Below the pieces are notes generated by a model, which worked only from the letters and a program-made list of their open reading frames with translations, was not told the DNA's origin and made no database searches. Positions 39,838 through 48,771 of a stretch of 64,000 nucleotides of DNA are shown in pieces. Each line of letters opens with the position of its first letter. Within the stretch, counting starts at the first letter, position 1. Position numbers and translations under genes: made by a program. Origin of the DNA: Lentisphaerae bacterium GWF2_57_35 (GTDB taxonomy: Bacteria; Verrucomicrobiota; Kiritimatiellia; CAIQIC01; GWF2-57-35); NCBI GenBank assembly GCA_001804865.1, contig MHBK01000020.1, positions 54,276 through 118,275 of the forward strand, given 5' to 3'.

Positions 39838-42672
39838 TTATTGGGGTTTGACGCGAAGCCGATATTGGCCGTTGTCGGCATGGATCACGGCGTCCGTCCA
39901 GGAATTCACGGCGGCCGAAAGCTGGTTGGTTAATTCCAGCCAGGCCGGCGCCAACAGGTTGGTTGAGCAATCCACGGCATAAACATGGCCGGCGACCGGT
40001 TGCCACCGAAGGACGGTTCCAGGGCTGGGAAGGCTTTCCTGATAAATTTCCAAACATTGGAAAACGGAGGATGAATTGGTCGGATTGGTTCCCGCGAAGT
40101 ATTCCTGCCAAGTCGGCACATGGTCGCTGTCCTGATCGCCCAGGGCGGCTTCGTCGAAGTTGTTGGTCCAGCCGTAATCGACCAGCCAGGCCTTGGGCAC
40201 ATCGTTGGTTGCGGCCTGCACGCCGGTCACGCGCAGCATCATGCCGGAGGGCGAACTGAACAATTGCCAGTTAAACCAGGCAGGCAGGTTGGTGCCGGAA
40301 AAACCGGACAGGGTATGCACCTCGTAAGGAATGATATGGAAAAGCGCATTGCTCTGGGGAATAAACCCAGTGGTCCGGGCCACGGTCAGGGTTCCTTCAA
40401 TTCCAAAGGCGTTGGTCACATAAAGCTGATCGTAACTCACGCCCGGCTCCATTCCGGCCAGATCCAATGACAGCGTGCTGCCGGGCTTTTGGAAAAAAGA
40501 TCCGTTCACGGTCATCCGTCCCAGCGGCTGCCCCACCACGGTGGTTCCATAGCCATCGACTCTTAACAGGTCCAGCGTTCCTACGCCCGAGAGGACGGCG
40601 TTGGTCTGCACGATCAGATTGCTGCACGCCACCGTGCCCTGGTTCAGGTACATCGCACCCCGCCGGATTTCCGCCAAACCGTTTACGGCCAGCAGTCCGT
40701 TCGTCTGGACAAAGACCACATTATTGGAAGCGCTGTTCGTATGGCCAACGCAGAACGAAGCCGTATCGACCCGGCCCCCAGCCTCAATCGAGAGGCGGTT
40801 GCCGGCGCCCGTCAGCCCGACAATCAGGGCGCCGGAGTTGGTCAACGTGGAACCCGACCCCATGATCCGGATCAGGTTTCCGGTGGACGCGTTGCCCGGT
40901 CCGACGCCCAACACCGCGTTAGTGCACGCCACCCGACCGTTTTTGCTGATGCGCAGCTCGTTGCCCCGGCTGCATCCGATGCGCAAATCTCCGCAAGACC
41001 ACACCGACCCGCCTCCGTCGATCCATGCCAGGTTGTTATTGGCCGGCGAGTAAACGCCGATGCGGCCCGCCTCGCTGTACAGGTGCGCCCCGGATTGCAC
41101 CCAAAGGGCATTTTCGGAGCCATAATAGCCCAACGTCAGGTTGCCCTCATTCGTCCAGACGGAACCGGCATCCGTGATGAGCACCAGGCCGGCTTGGTCG
41201 CCGGCCTCCAAGCCGATCGTTCCGGAACCGCTGTTCAGGCGGGCGCCTTCGGAAATTACGGCATGACCGTCGGACCCATAAAAGGCCACGCCAAACGAGT
41301 CGTTGCAGTTCCATTCGGAATTGGCTCCAAAGACGTACAGACCCGGAGATTCTCCGGGCACATCGGAGCCGATGCGCGAAGCGGCCGCATACGCCTTGGC
41401 TCCGCCGCTGACCAGGACGGAGTTGTTCGGCCCCTGCAGCCAGACTTCGCCCGTATTGCTCCAGACCGTTCCCGACTCGGATATGGCGATCCTATTGCTG
41501 GAAAGAATGGATTCCTTCGCGCCGATAAACGCATTGCTGTTCTGCATCAAGGCGCCGCCCTTCACCTCCACCTGGTTCCCAACGGCCCCCCGTCCCACAT
41601 ACAAAGAGCCTTGCATCAACCACCGCGTATTCACGCCCGTGGCCAGAGCTTCATTCTTATGCGCCGTGGACGAACCGCCCGGGGCGTCTCCGACATAGAT
41701 ATCCGTAAAACAGCCCAAGATCCCGCCATTTCGAACTTCCAGCCGGTTGGAGGCGCCTTGCGCGCCGATGCAGAAGCTGTTGCTGACCACCAGCCAGCCT
41801 TGATCCACCAGCACGGCATTGCCGATGGCGGAGGATTCTTCTCCAATAAAGCCTTCTCCCTGGCACAACACATACCCGCCGGTCGACACCAGCAGGCTGT
41901 TGAAAGAGCCCTGACGCCCCACGGTCAGCCGGGCGTCGTTCGACCACACCGCGCTACTGACCCGCACGCTGTTATAGCTCGCCGCCGCATCCGAGCCGAT
42001 GCACCCCAAAACGTCCTGAAGATAACCGCTATCCCGCAACTCCACCCGGTTCCAACTGCCCGTGGCGCCGCACACGAGGTTGCTGCCGCACACCACGCTG
42101 GAATTGAATCCGACCACGAGCAACTCGTTGCTCTCCGCTCCGGCATACTCGCCCAACGAGAGCTGCTGAGTCCGGAGCAGACCCCGGTTGGAAACCGTCA
42201 CGCCGTTGCCGTCGCCCTGATAGCCAACGAAAACAGGACGATCGGTATTGAAAAACGCCGATCCGTTGCCCGTAATCGAAACGCGGTTGCGGCCGGCCGT
42301 AGAGTCCGACCCGATGACGGTCGTGTTGCTGTTGATGACCCGCCCGCCGGCGGCCACGGTCAGTTCGTTGTAGGACCCCGCATATCCCAGGAACAAGGCG
42401 CTGCCCAGAGTCCACAAGGAACCCGAACCCGTTACCGTGGCCAAGTTCTTATTGGCATCGGCCATGAACCCGACCAAGGCTCCTCCGCCGGCATTAAACA
42501 CGCCCGCGTTCGTCACCAGCAGCGTATTATTGGTGCCGGCGACGCCAAGCGAATAGGAACTGCTCATATTGCTGGTGACGCCGGAAACCAGCATAAACGT
42601 GTTGTTTTCGCCGAATACCGTGCAAGTCAACAGGCCGAGGAACAGCCAGAAAAAGCGTTGAATCGTCGTCAT
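39838..42672 (-). CDS. Beta-solenoid protein with PEP-CTERM-associated repeats
   Basis: About 944 residues from ATG 42672 (MTTIQRFFWLFLGLLTCTVF signal peptide; GGGAG upstream). More than 15 repeats of about 40-45 residues follow the pattern 'V-G-x-x-G-x-x-N-x-L-x-V-x-x-G-G-x-V-x', for example LGYAGSYNELTVAAGGRVIN and VGRQGSFNSLLVSTGGYVLC, as in the PEP-CTERM/autotransporter-associated repeat. The C-terminal 130 residues contain DSDHVPTWQEYFAGTNPTNS, a domain also encoded at 60349. No autotransporter barrel is present. One palindrome of the CCAAT family falls inside the coding sequence at about 40048-40066. Confidence 0.78.
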   Translation of the reverse strand: MTTIQRFFWLFLGLLTCTVFGENNTFMLVSGVTSNMSSSYSLGVAGTNNTLLVTNAGVFNAGGGALVGFMADANKNLATVTGSGSLWTLGSALFLGYAGSYNELTVAAGGRVINSNTTVIGSDSTAGRNRVSITGNGSAFFNTDRPVFVGYQGDGNGVTVSNRGLLRTQQLSLGEYAGAESNELLVVGFNSSVVCGSNLVCGATGSWNRVELRDSGYLQDVLGCIGSDAAASYNSVRVSSAVWSNDARLTVGRQGSFNSLLVSTGGYVLCQGEGFIGEESSAIGNAVLVDQGWLVVSNSFCIGAQGASNRLEVRNGGILGCFTDIYVGDAPGGSSTAHKNEALATGVNTRWLMQGSLYVGRGAVGNQVEVKGGALMQNSNAFIGAKESILSSNRIAISESGTVWSNTGEVWLQGPNNSVLVSGGAKAYAAASRIGSDVPGESPGLYVFGANSEWNCNDSFGVAFYGSDGHAVISEGARLNSGSGTIGLEAGDQAGLVLITDAGSVWTNEGNLTLGYYGSENALWVQSGAHLYSEAGRIGVYSPANNNLAWIDGGGSVWSCGDLRIGCSRGNELRISKNGRVACTNAVLGVGPGNASTGNLIRIMGSGSTLTNSGALIVGLTGAGNRLSIEAGGRVDTASFCVGHTNSASNNVVFVQTNGLLAVNGLAEIRRGAMYLNQGTVACSNLIVQTNAVLSGVGTLDLLRVDGYGTTVVGQPLGRMTVNGSFFQKPGSTLSLDLAGMEPGVSYDQLYVTNAFGIEGTLTVARTTGFIPQSNALFHIIPYEVHTLSGFSGTNLPAWFNWQLFSSPSGMMLRVTGVQAATNDVPKAWLVDYGWTNNFDEAALGDQDSDHVPTWQEYFAGTNPTNSSSVFQCLEIYQESLPSPGTVLRWQPVAGHVYAVDCSTNLLAPAWLELTNQLSAAVNSWTDAVIHADNGQYRLRVKPQ

Positions 42673-42929
42673 GATGGGGCTCCCAGGGTTCAACCAATGG
42701 ACATATCTTGAATAAAAATTCATGTTCGTGTCGAAGTGAATGCTTATCCCGACTATCCATACAGTCGCGGCAAAGATTTGTTTCGTCGTAAAAACGTTTA
42801 CTTTACGTATCCGGCGAGGCTTACGAACGCAGAGCCGGCGCCAGTCGCACGTTCTTGCAACTTTTTTCGTGCGGCAGCGTTGACTCCATTCCAACCCATC
42901 CCTATTCTCGCGCAAAACCGGAGGCTTGA

Positions 42930-43637
42930 ATGAAGTTATTTGTACGAAAGTTGACCGTGTTCGGAATCGTGATGGCGGCGGCGGTAGGTTCAGCCATGTC
43001 GGCACAGGCTCAAATGACCGACGACAGCGAAGGGTGGCCGGGCATAGCCCTGGGCGTGGATGTAGGAACGACGGGATTAGGCGGCAAAGGAACCGTCTGC
43101 ATCGTTCCGGAATATCTCAATATACGCGGCGGCTACAGTTGGGCCAGCTTTACCTTCAACACCAAGATCGAAGACATCGACTACGATCTCGAGGCCAATT
43201 TGAGCGTCTTTCCTGCCATGTTGGATTTGCATCCGTTCGCCAATCATTTCCGCATCAGCGGCGGCGTGTTTTTCAACGGCAGCGACGGAACCCTGACGGC
43301 AAAATCGGACAAGAGCTTCCGCATCGGCGACGCCAACTTCACGCCGGAACAATACGGCACGCTGAAGGGAACTCTGAAGCTCGAAAACTCGACCTGCCCC
43401 TACATCGGCATCGGCTATGGCAATGCGGTCTATCCGGATCAAGCGTTCAGCTTCGTCTTCGACCTCGGCGTCATGTTTACCGCCTACGATGTGTCCATGA
43501 CCTCGGAAGGCGGAACCATGTCGAACAATCCGATCCTGCTGGCCAATCTGGCCAAGGAAGAGGAGAAGGTCCAGAAGGATGCCGACGACTTCAAGTTTTA
43601 TCCCGTGCTGTCGTTCGGCGTTGCGTATCACTTCTAA
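42930..43637 (+). CDS. Outer-membrane beta-barrel-like protein
   Basis: A 235-residue protein with a Sec signal peptide (VMAAAVGSAMSAQAQ). Alternating hydrophobic strands (GYSWASFTFNTKIEDIDYDL; AFSFVFDLGVMFTAYDVSMT) and a C-terminal strand ending SFGVAYHF fit an outer-membrane barrel whose last residue is Phe, the BAM signal. A short helical stretch (LAKEEEKVQKDADDF) lies before the last strand. It stands alone between two operons on the other strand. Function unknown. Confidence 0.65.
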   Translation: MKLFVRKLTVFGIVMAAAVGSAMSAQAQMTDDSEGWPGIALGVDVGTTGLGGKGTVCIVPEYLNIRGGYSWASFTFNTKIEDIDYDLEANLSVFPAMLDLHPFANHFRISGGVFFNGSDGTLTAKSDKSFRIGDANFTPEQYGTLKGTLKLENSTCPYIGIGYGNAVYPDQAFSFVFDLGVMFTAYDVSMTSEGGTMSNNPILLANLAKEEEKVQKDADDFKFYPVLSFGVAYHF

Positions 43638-43652
43638 TCTTAAGAGACCGAA

Positions 43653-43760
43653 GAAAACATCGAACAATCAACATCGAACTTCGAACGTCCAAGTGCGGAA
43701 CTAGAAATATCTGCCTTCAGTTCGAAGTTCGTTGTTCAATGTTGGATGTTCAATGTTTTC
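43653..43760. repeat. Inverted repeat E1 (AACATCGAAC arms), between the barrel gene and lysA
   Basis: The left arm GAAAACATCGAACAATCAAC and onward to 43686 pairs with 43720-43760, which ends CAATGTTTTC. The same element lies at 53012-53117. Arms consist of degenerate repeats of the word CAACATCGAA. It may act as a bidirectional terminator for these convergent genes. Confidence 0.75.
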
Positions 43761-43771
43761 CGACGCTGCTT

Positions 43772-45058
43772 CTACCGCCAACTCGGCGCGCATTCGGGAC
43801 TGACCAGATCCTTCCACGTCTCGCGACGGCGGATCAGCGCGCTCTGTTTGCCTTTGACCAACACCTCCGCGGCGCGGCCGCGGCTGTTGTAGTTGGACGA
43901 CATCGAGAAGCCGTAGGCCCCCGCGCTGCGAATGACCAGCAAGTCGCCTTCCTGCACTTCGGGAAGCTCCCGGTCGGCCGCCATGAAATCGCCCGATTCG
44001 CAGATCGGCCCAACCACATCGCCCAACATGGTTTTCTTGGCGGCCTTCACGGCTTCGATATCGTGATGAGCCTGGTACAGCGGCGGGCGGATGAGGTCGT
44101 TCATCCCCACATCGGTCACGACGAATTTCTTGGACGGACCATCCTTCACATACTGTACGCGGGCGACTAGAATACCGGCGTTGCCCACCAGAAAACGGCC
44201 CGGCTCCATGACCACCGCCAAGTCCAATTTCTTTAGAAAGGGCGCTACGGTGCTCGTGAATTTCTTGGGATCCATCGGCTTGTGGGCGTCCTGATAGCGA
44301 ATGCCCAAGCCGCCGCCTATATCGATGAAGCGGAAAGAAGGATACTCCTCCTTCATCCGCAGGCACAACGGCGTCAATCGCTCCAGGGCCTCGGCAAAAG
44401 GCTCCGGCGAGAGAATCTGCGAACCGATGTGCATGTGCAGCCCGACGATCTCCACGGCCGGCAGCTTGGACGCGCGTACATAGGCTTTTTCCGCGCGGGC
44501 CGGATCGAGGCCGAACTTGTTTTCTTTTTTGCCGGTGCTGATGTACTTGTGCGTCCGGGGATCCACATCCGGATTCACGCGAAATGCCACGCGGGCTTTT
44601 TTCTTCAGCCGCTTCGCGCACTCGGCGATGCGCTCCAATTCCGGTTCGGATTCCACCGTGAAAAACAGGATGTCTTCGCGCAGGGCATATTCGATTTCTT
44701 CCACCGTCTTGCCCACGCCCGCGAACACCATGCGATCCGCCGTCACGCCGGCGCGGCGCGCGCGGAACAACTCGCCGCCCGAAACCACGTCCACCCCCGC
44801 GCCCATTTCCGCAAACGTCCGGATCACCGCCGCGTTGGTATTGGTTTTGACCGAGAAGCAAATCAACGGCTTAAACGCCTTCATGGCGTCGGCCAGCGCT
44901 TGATATTGCTCCTGCAAGGAACCCTGGCTGTACACATAGAGCGGCGTCCCATACCGCTCCGCCAACGCCGCCACCGAAACCCCCTCCGCTACCATCTGCC
45001 CGCGAACATATTTGAATGCATCCATATTTTTATCTCTAAGCAAAACAAAGCTAACCAC
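43772..45058 (-). CDS. lysA: Diaminopimelate decarboxylase LysA
   Basis: A 428-residue PLP enzyme, the last step of lysine synthesis. The PLP lysine is in LICFSVKTNTNAAV, and further signatures are GAGVDVVSGGELFRA, FRVNPDVDPRTHKYISTG, GLHMHIGSQI, DIGGGLGI and EPGRFLVGNAG. The conserved active-site Cys is in IGPICESGDF. It is followed by element E1 and preceded by element E2. Confidence 0.96.
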   Translation of the reverse strand: MVSFVLLRDKNMDAFKYVRGQMVAEGVSVAALAERYGTPLYVYSQGSLQEQYQALADAMKAFKPLICFSVKTNTNAAVIRTFAEMGAGVDVVSGGELFRARRAGVTADRMVFAGVGKTVEEIEYALREDILFFTVESEPELERIAECAKRLKKKARVAFRVNPDVDPRTHKYISTGKKENKFGLDPARAEKAYVRASKLPAVEIVGLHMHIGSQILSPEPFAEALERLTPLCLRMKEEYPSFRFIDIGGGLGIRYQDAHKPMDPKKFTSTVAPFLKKLDLAVVMEPGRFLVGNAGILVARVQYVKDGPSKKFVVTDVGMNDLIRPPLYQAHHDIEAVKAAKKTMLGDVVGPICESGDFMAADRELPEVQEGDLLVIRSAGAYGFSMSSNYNSRGRAAEVLVKGKQSALIRRRETWKDLVSPECAPSWR

Positions 45059-45134
45059 GAATAAACACGAATAGACACGAATAAAGATATTTAGTCTCTT
45101 CTAATTCGTGTTTATTCGTGTTCATTCGTGGTTA
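45052..45134. repeat. Inverted repeat E2 (CACGAAT arms), between argG and lysA
   Basis: The 31-base arms 45052-45082 (starting TAACCACGAATAAACACGAA) and 45104-45134 (ending TTCATTCGTGGTTA) pair with only two mismatches around a 21-base loop. Arms are tandem degenerate copies of 'ACACGAAT'. Confidence 0.8.
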
Positions 45135-45150
45135 AACTTTTCGTTTCTTT

Positions 45151-46371
45151 TTATTTCTTCATGACTTGCGCCTGAACTTTAAGCCGCAGCGCGTTGAGCC
45201 GGATGAAGCCGGTGGCGTCGCTTTGGTTGTAGGCCTTGGTGGGGTCGGCGTCCATGGTGGCGATGCTCGGGTTGTACAGGCTCACGGGGCTCTTGCGTCC
45301 TGCCGTGTAGAGACCGCCCTTGTAGAGCTTCACGCGCACCGTGCCGGCGACGTTCTTCTGGCTCTCTTCCACGAGCGCTTGCAGGGCCAGCCGTTCCGGC
45401 GCAAACCAGAATCCGTAGTAGACCAATTCCGCATAGCGGGGAACCAACGAGTCGCGCAGATGCATCACTTCGCGGTCCATGGTCAGCGTTTCGATCTGGC
45501 GATGCGCAAAATGCAGAATGGCGCCGCCGGGCGTTTCGTACACGCCGCGGCTCTTCATGCCTACAAACCGGTTCTCCACCAAATCCACCCGGCCCACGCC
45601 GTGTTTGCCGCCGAGTTTGTTCAGCGCTTTCATCACGCCCAGCGGATTGAGCTTCTTGCCGTTGACGGCCACGCAATCGCCCTTCACGAAATCCAGGGTG
45701 ACGTATTCGGGTTTGTCCGGGGCGTCTTCCGGCGCGACGGACAGCGTAAACATATCCTTGTTGGACGGAGAAAAGGCGTCGAACCACGGATCTTCCAGCA
45801 TGCCGGCCTCGTACGAAATGTGCAGCAGATTCCGGTCCATCGAATAGGGCTTCTTGGCCGTGGCCTGCACCGGGATCTTGTGGTCTTCGCAATATTGGAT
45901 CATTTCCGCGCGGCCCGGGAATAAATCGCGGTAACGCTCCTGGCGCCAGGGGGCAATGGTCTCCAATTCCGGGGCCAGGGCGGCGGCGGTCAGCTCGAAA
46001 CGAACTTGATCGTTGCCCTTGCCCGTCGCGCCGTGCGCGATGGCCTGGGCTTTTTCCTTGCGGGCAATCTCCACCATGCGCTTGGCGATCAGCGGCCGCG
46101 CAATGGAGGTGCCGAGAAAATACTGGCTCTCATAAATGGCCCCGGCGCGGAACATCGGAAAAATGAAGTCCCGGGCAAATTCTTCCTGGAGATCCTCGAT
46201 GTAAATTTTGCTCGCGCCGGTACGGAGCGCCTTCTGACGCAAGCCGCTGAGTTCCTCGCCCTGTCCCAAGTCGGCGGCAAAGGCCACGATATCCGCCTGG
46301 TAGGTTTCCTTTAACCAACGAAGAATGACCGACGTGTCCAAACCGCCCGAGTAAGCCAATACTATTTTCAT
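45151..46371 (-). CDS. argG: Argininosuccinate synthase ArgG
   Basis: A 406-residue enzyme joining citrulline and aspartate with ATP. The N-type PP-loop is [17 protein letters not shown]; other signatures are [35 protein letters not shown] and [20 protein letters not shown]. It lies between elements E2 and E3 in a lysA-argG-argD-argB-argJ gene set, all on the minus strand. Confidence 0.97.
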   Translation of the reverse strand: MKIVLAYSGGLDTSVILRWLKETYQADIVAFAADLGQGEELSGLRQKALRTGASKIYIEDLQEEFARDFIFPMFRAGAIYESQYFLGTSIARPLIAKRMVEIARKEKAQAIAHGATGKGNDQVRFELTAAALAPELETIAPWRQERYRDLFPGRAEMIQYCEDHKIPVQATAKKPYSMDRNLLHISYEAGMLEDPWFDAFSPSNKDMFTLSVAPEDAPDKPEYVTLDFVKGDCVAVNGKKLNPLGVMKALNKLGGKHGVGRVDLVENRFVGMKSRGVYETPGGAILHFAHRQIETLTMDREVMHLRDSLVPRYAELVYYGFWFAPERLALQALVEESQKNVAGTVRVKLYKGGLYTAGRKSPVSLYNPSIATMDADPTKAYNQSDATGFIRLNALRLKVQAQVMKK

Positions 46372-46407
46372 CTTATGTACCTTCTTGTTTCATTGTGGGG
46401 ACGAGTA

Positions 46408-46578
46408 AGAAGTAATCAGTGATCAGTAATCAGTGATCAGTGATATTTACTGACAACTGATTACTGACCACTAATTACTTCTTGCTGCCCACATCTTACT
46501 GACAACTGATTACTGATCACTGCTCACTGATTACTGCTCACTGATCACTGATCACTGATTACTGCTCACTGATCACTT
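46408..46578. repeat. Low-complexity inverted/tandem repeat E3 (ATCAGTGATCAG), between argD and argG
   Basis: About 170 bases built of degenerate 'ATCAGTGATCAGTAATCAGT' words on the left and the complementary 'ACTGATTACTGATCACTG' words on the right, with inner copies of both. It overlaps the last bases of argD. It has no unique spacers, so it is not a CRISPR array. Confidence 0.8.
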
Positions 46579-47772
46579 CTTCTGAGAATCCGCCCAGACC
46601 GCCATCGATTCGTCCATCAACTGCAAAGCCTTCCGCACCTGGACTTCCTTGACGTTCAAGGGCGGGAGGAACCGCATGACGCTTTCGCCGGTGGCCAGGG
46701 CGATCAAGCCCTTCTCCCGCATGATCCGTTCCAAGGGTTTCGTGGGCTTGTTGCAGACCAAGCCGACCATCAGCCCCAGACCCCGCACCTGTTCGATCGC
46801 GCCATACTTCGCCGACAGGCTGCTAAGACCGTCCATGAATATTTTGCCCATATGCACGGCATTGTGGAGCATTTCCTCTTCTTCCATCGCCTCGATCGCG
46901 GCCAGCGCCGCGGCACAGGCCAGCGGATTGCCGCCAAAGGTGCTCGCATGATTGCCCGGCTTGAAGACCTCGGACAACTTGGGAGCCGCCACGAGCGCGC
47001 CGATGGGGAATCCTCCGCCCAGCGCCTTGGCCAGCGAGAAGGCGTCGGGTTGCACGCCATAATGCTGATAGCCGAACCACCGCCCCGTCCGGCCCATGCC
47101 GCACTGGACTTCGTCGCACAGCATCAGGATTTTCTTCTCGTCGCACAACGCCCGCAGGCCTGTCATGAATTCCTGGGTCGCCGGAATGATGCCGCCCTCG
47201 CCCTGCACGGCCTCCACCAGTACGGCGACGGTCTTGTCGGCGACGACATTCCGCACCGAATTCAGGTCATTAAAATCGGCGTAAACAAATCCCGGCATCA
47301 ACGGCGCGAAGCCCTTTTGATATTTCGTCTGACCGGTGGCCGTCATGGTGGCGAGCGTCCGCCCATGAAACGAATTCCGCATGGTGACGATCTCGTACTT
47401 GCCCTGCTCGCTGCCCCAGAGCCGCGCCAGCTTGAACATCCCTTCGTTGGCCTCGGCGCCGGAATTGCAGAAGAAGCACTTCCCGCCCAGCGACCTATCC
47501 GACAGGGCCTTGGCCAGTCGCGGCTGCATCTCGTTGAAGTACAGGTTCGACACATGCATCAGCTTATTGGCCTGCCGCGCGATGGCATGAACCACCTTGG
47601 GATGGCCGTGGCCGACGTTCAGCACCGAAATGCCCGAAAGGAAATCGAGATAATCTTTTCCGTCGGCATCCGTTACTTTGGCGTCCCGGCCCCGCACGAG
47701 CAACAGCTCGGGGGCGTACGTGGTCATAACATACTTTTTATACAGCTCTAAAACTTCATCCTTGTCCGTCAT
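46573..47772 (-). CDS. argD: Acetylornithine aminotransferase ArgD
   Basis: About 399 residues from ATG 47772, which has GGAG eight bases upstream and overlaps argB by 17 bp. Class III aminotransferase signatures: DGKDYLDFLSGISVLNVGHG, CFFCNSGAEANEGMFKLAR, MLCDEVQCGMGRTG, and the PLP lysine in SLAKALGGGFPIGALVA. Converts N-acetylglutamate semialdehyde to N-acetylornithine; may also serve in lysine synthesis. Confidence 0.95.
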   Translation of the reverse strand: MTDKDEVLELYKKYVMTTYAPELLLVRGRDAKVTDADGKDYLDFLSGISVLNVGHGHPKVVHAIARQANKLMHVSNLYFNEMQPRLAKALSDRSLGGKCFFCNSGAEANEGMFKLARLWGSEQGKYEIVTMRNSFHGRTLATMTATGQTKYQKGFAPLMPGFVYADFNDLNSVRNVVADKTVAVLVEAVQGEGGIIPATQEFMTGLRALCDEKKILMLCDEVQCGMGRTGRWFGYQHYGVQPDAFSLAKALGGGFPIGALVAAPKLSEVFKPGNHASTFGGNPLACAAALAAIEAMEEEEMLHNAVHMGKIFMDGLSSLSAKYGAIEQVRGLGLMVGLVCNKPTKPLERIMREKGLIALATGESVMRFLPPLNVKEVQVRKALQLMDESMAVWADSQKK

Positions 47773-48640
47773 TGATAATCTCCGTTCCAACACCTTGATC
47801 CGTGAATAATTCCAGCAATAGCGAGTGAGGCAGGCAGGCATCGATGATGTGCGTTTTTCTCACGCCCGCCTTCAAGGCCTTGATCGCCCCGCCGATCTTC
47901 GGCAGCATCCCGCCGCCGATGATGCCGCGGCGGATCAACTCCTCCACCTCGCTCAGCTTGAGCGTGGAGATGATCGAACTCTTATCCTCCGTATTCCTCA
48001 ACAGGCCGGGCACGTCGGACAGAAAGACCAACTTCCGCGCCTGCAATTTTTCGGCGATGGCCGCCGCGGCTTCGTCGCCGTTGATGTTGTAGAGTTTTTT
48101 GTCGGGACCATAGCCCAACGGCGTGACCAGAGGAATCAAGCGCGACGTGACATACGCCTTGATCGGCTCCACGTCGACGCTCACCACATCGCCCACATAG
48201 CCCCAGTCGATGGGCGCACCCGTAGCCGGATCGATTTCCGTGTGCTTGACGACATTCAAAATGTGTTCGCCGTGAATGCCCCGGGCCTTGCAGCCGAAGG
48301 TCTCCAGCATTTGAACCAACTCGGGATTGACCTCCCGATTCAAAACCTCTTCAACAATGTCGATCGATTGCGCGTCCGTCACCCGCAGGCCCTTGACGAA
48401 CGTGGGCCGCAACCCGGCGTCCTTCATCTTCTGGGAAATCGCCTTGCCGCCGCCGTGCACGATGACCGGACAAAGCCCGACGCATTCCATGAAGGCAACG
48501 TCTTTCAGGATGTTCTGCACGCATTCCTTGTCTTCCATGGCGCTGCCGCCGAATTTTACCACGACAATGTCGCCCCGGAATTTTTGGATGTAAGGCAAGG
48601 CTTCGATCAGGACATCTGCTTTTTCAATGACTGTTTGCAT
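47756..48640 (-). CDS. argB: Acetylglutamate kinase ArgB
   Basis: A 294-residue amino-acid kinase. Signatures: DIVVVKFGGSAMED, CPVIVHGGGKAISQKMKDAG, VKGLRVTDAQSIDIVEEVL, YNINGDEAAAAIAEKL and GIIGGGMLPKIGGAIKAL. The N-terminal helix KADVLIEALPYIQKF is of the kind that forms the arginine-sensitive hexamer, so feedback inhibition by arginine is likely. Overlaps argD by 17 bp. Confidence 0.96.
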   Translation of the reverse strand: MQTVIEKADVLIEALPYIQKFRGDIVVVKFGGSAMEDKECVQNILKDVAFMECVGLCPVIVHGGGKAISQKMKDAGLRPTFVKGLRVTDAQSIDIVEEVLNREVNPELVQMLETFGCKARGIHGEHILNVVKHTEIDPATGAPIDWGYVGDVVSVDVEPIKAYVTSRLIPLVTPLGYGPDKKLYNINGDEAAAAIAEKLQARKLVFLSDVPGLLRNTEDKSSIISTLKLSEVEELIRRGIIGGGMLPKIGGAIKALKAGVRKTHIIDACLPHSLLLELFTDQGVGTEIINDGQG

Positions 48641-48666
48641 GTTCTTTTCTCCAACTTCAACTCGTC

Positions 48667-48761
48667 CGCATCCTCCTAATCCTAATCATAATCTTAATCG
48701 TAATCTTAATATCCCTCCCCCTGAGAAGGGGAAAGATTACGATTAAGAATTAAGAGGATGA
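48667..48761. repeat. Inverted repeat E4 (TAATCNTAATC arms), between argJ and argB
   Basis: The left arm (CATCCTCCTAATCCTAATCA and onward) pairs with a right arm ending GATTAAGAATTAAGAGGATG, around an inner CCCCTGAGAAGGGG hairpin. It fills nearly the whole 131-base gap between argJ and argB. Confidence 0.75.
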
Positions 48762-48771
48762 GATATTTCGA

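Noticed and set aside
40741..42711. 656-codon open frame on the plus strand
   Set aside because: It lies wholly antisense to the beta-solenoid protein gene, has no ribosome site or signal peptide, and its low-complexity Arg/Gly/His-rich translation is what a shadow of a GC-rich repeat gene looks like.
46408..46578. Possible CRISPR array
   Set aside because: The units are short degenerate words without unique spacers of constant length, and both orientations occur, so this is a low-complexity inverted repeat.
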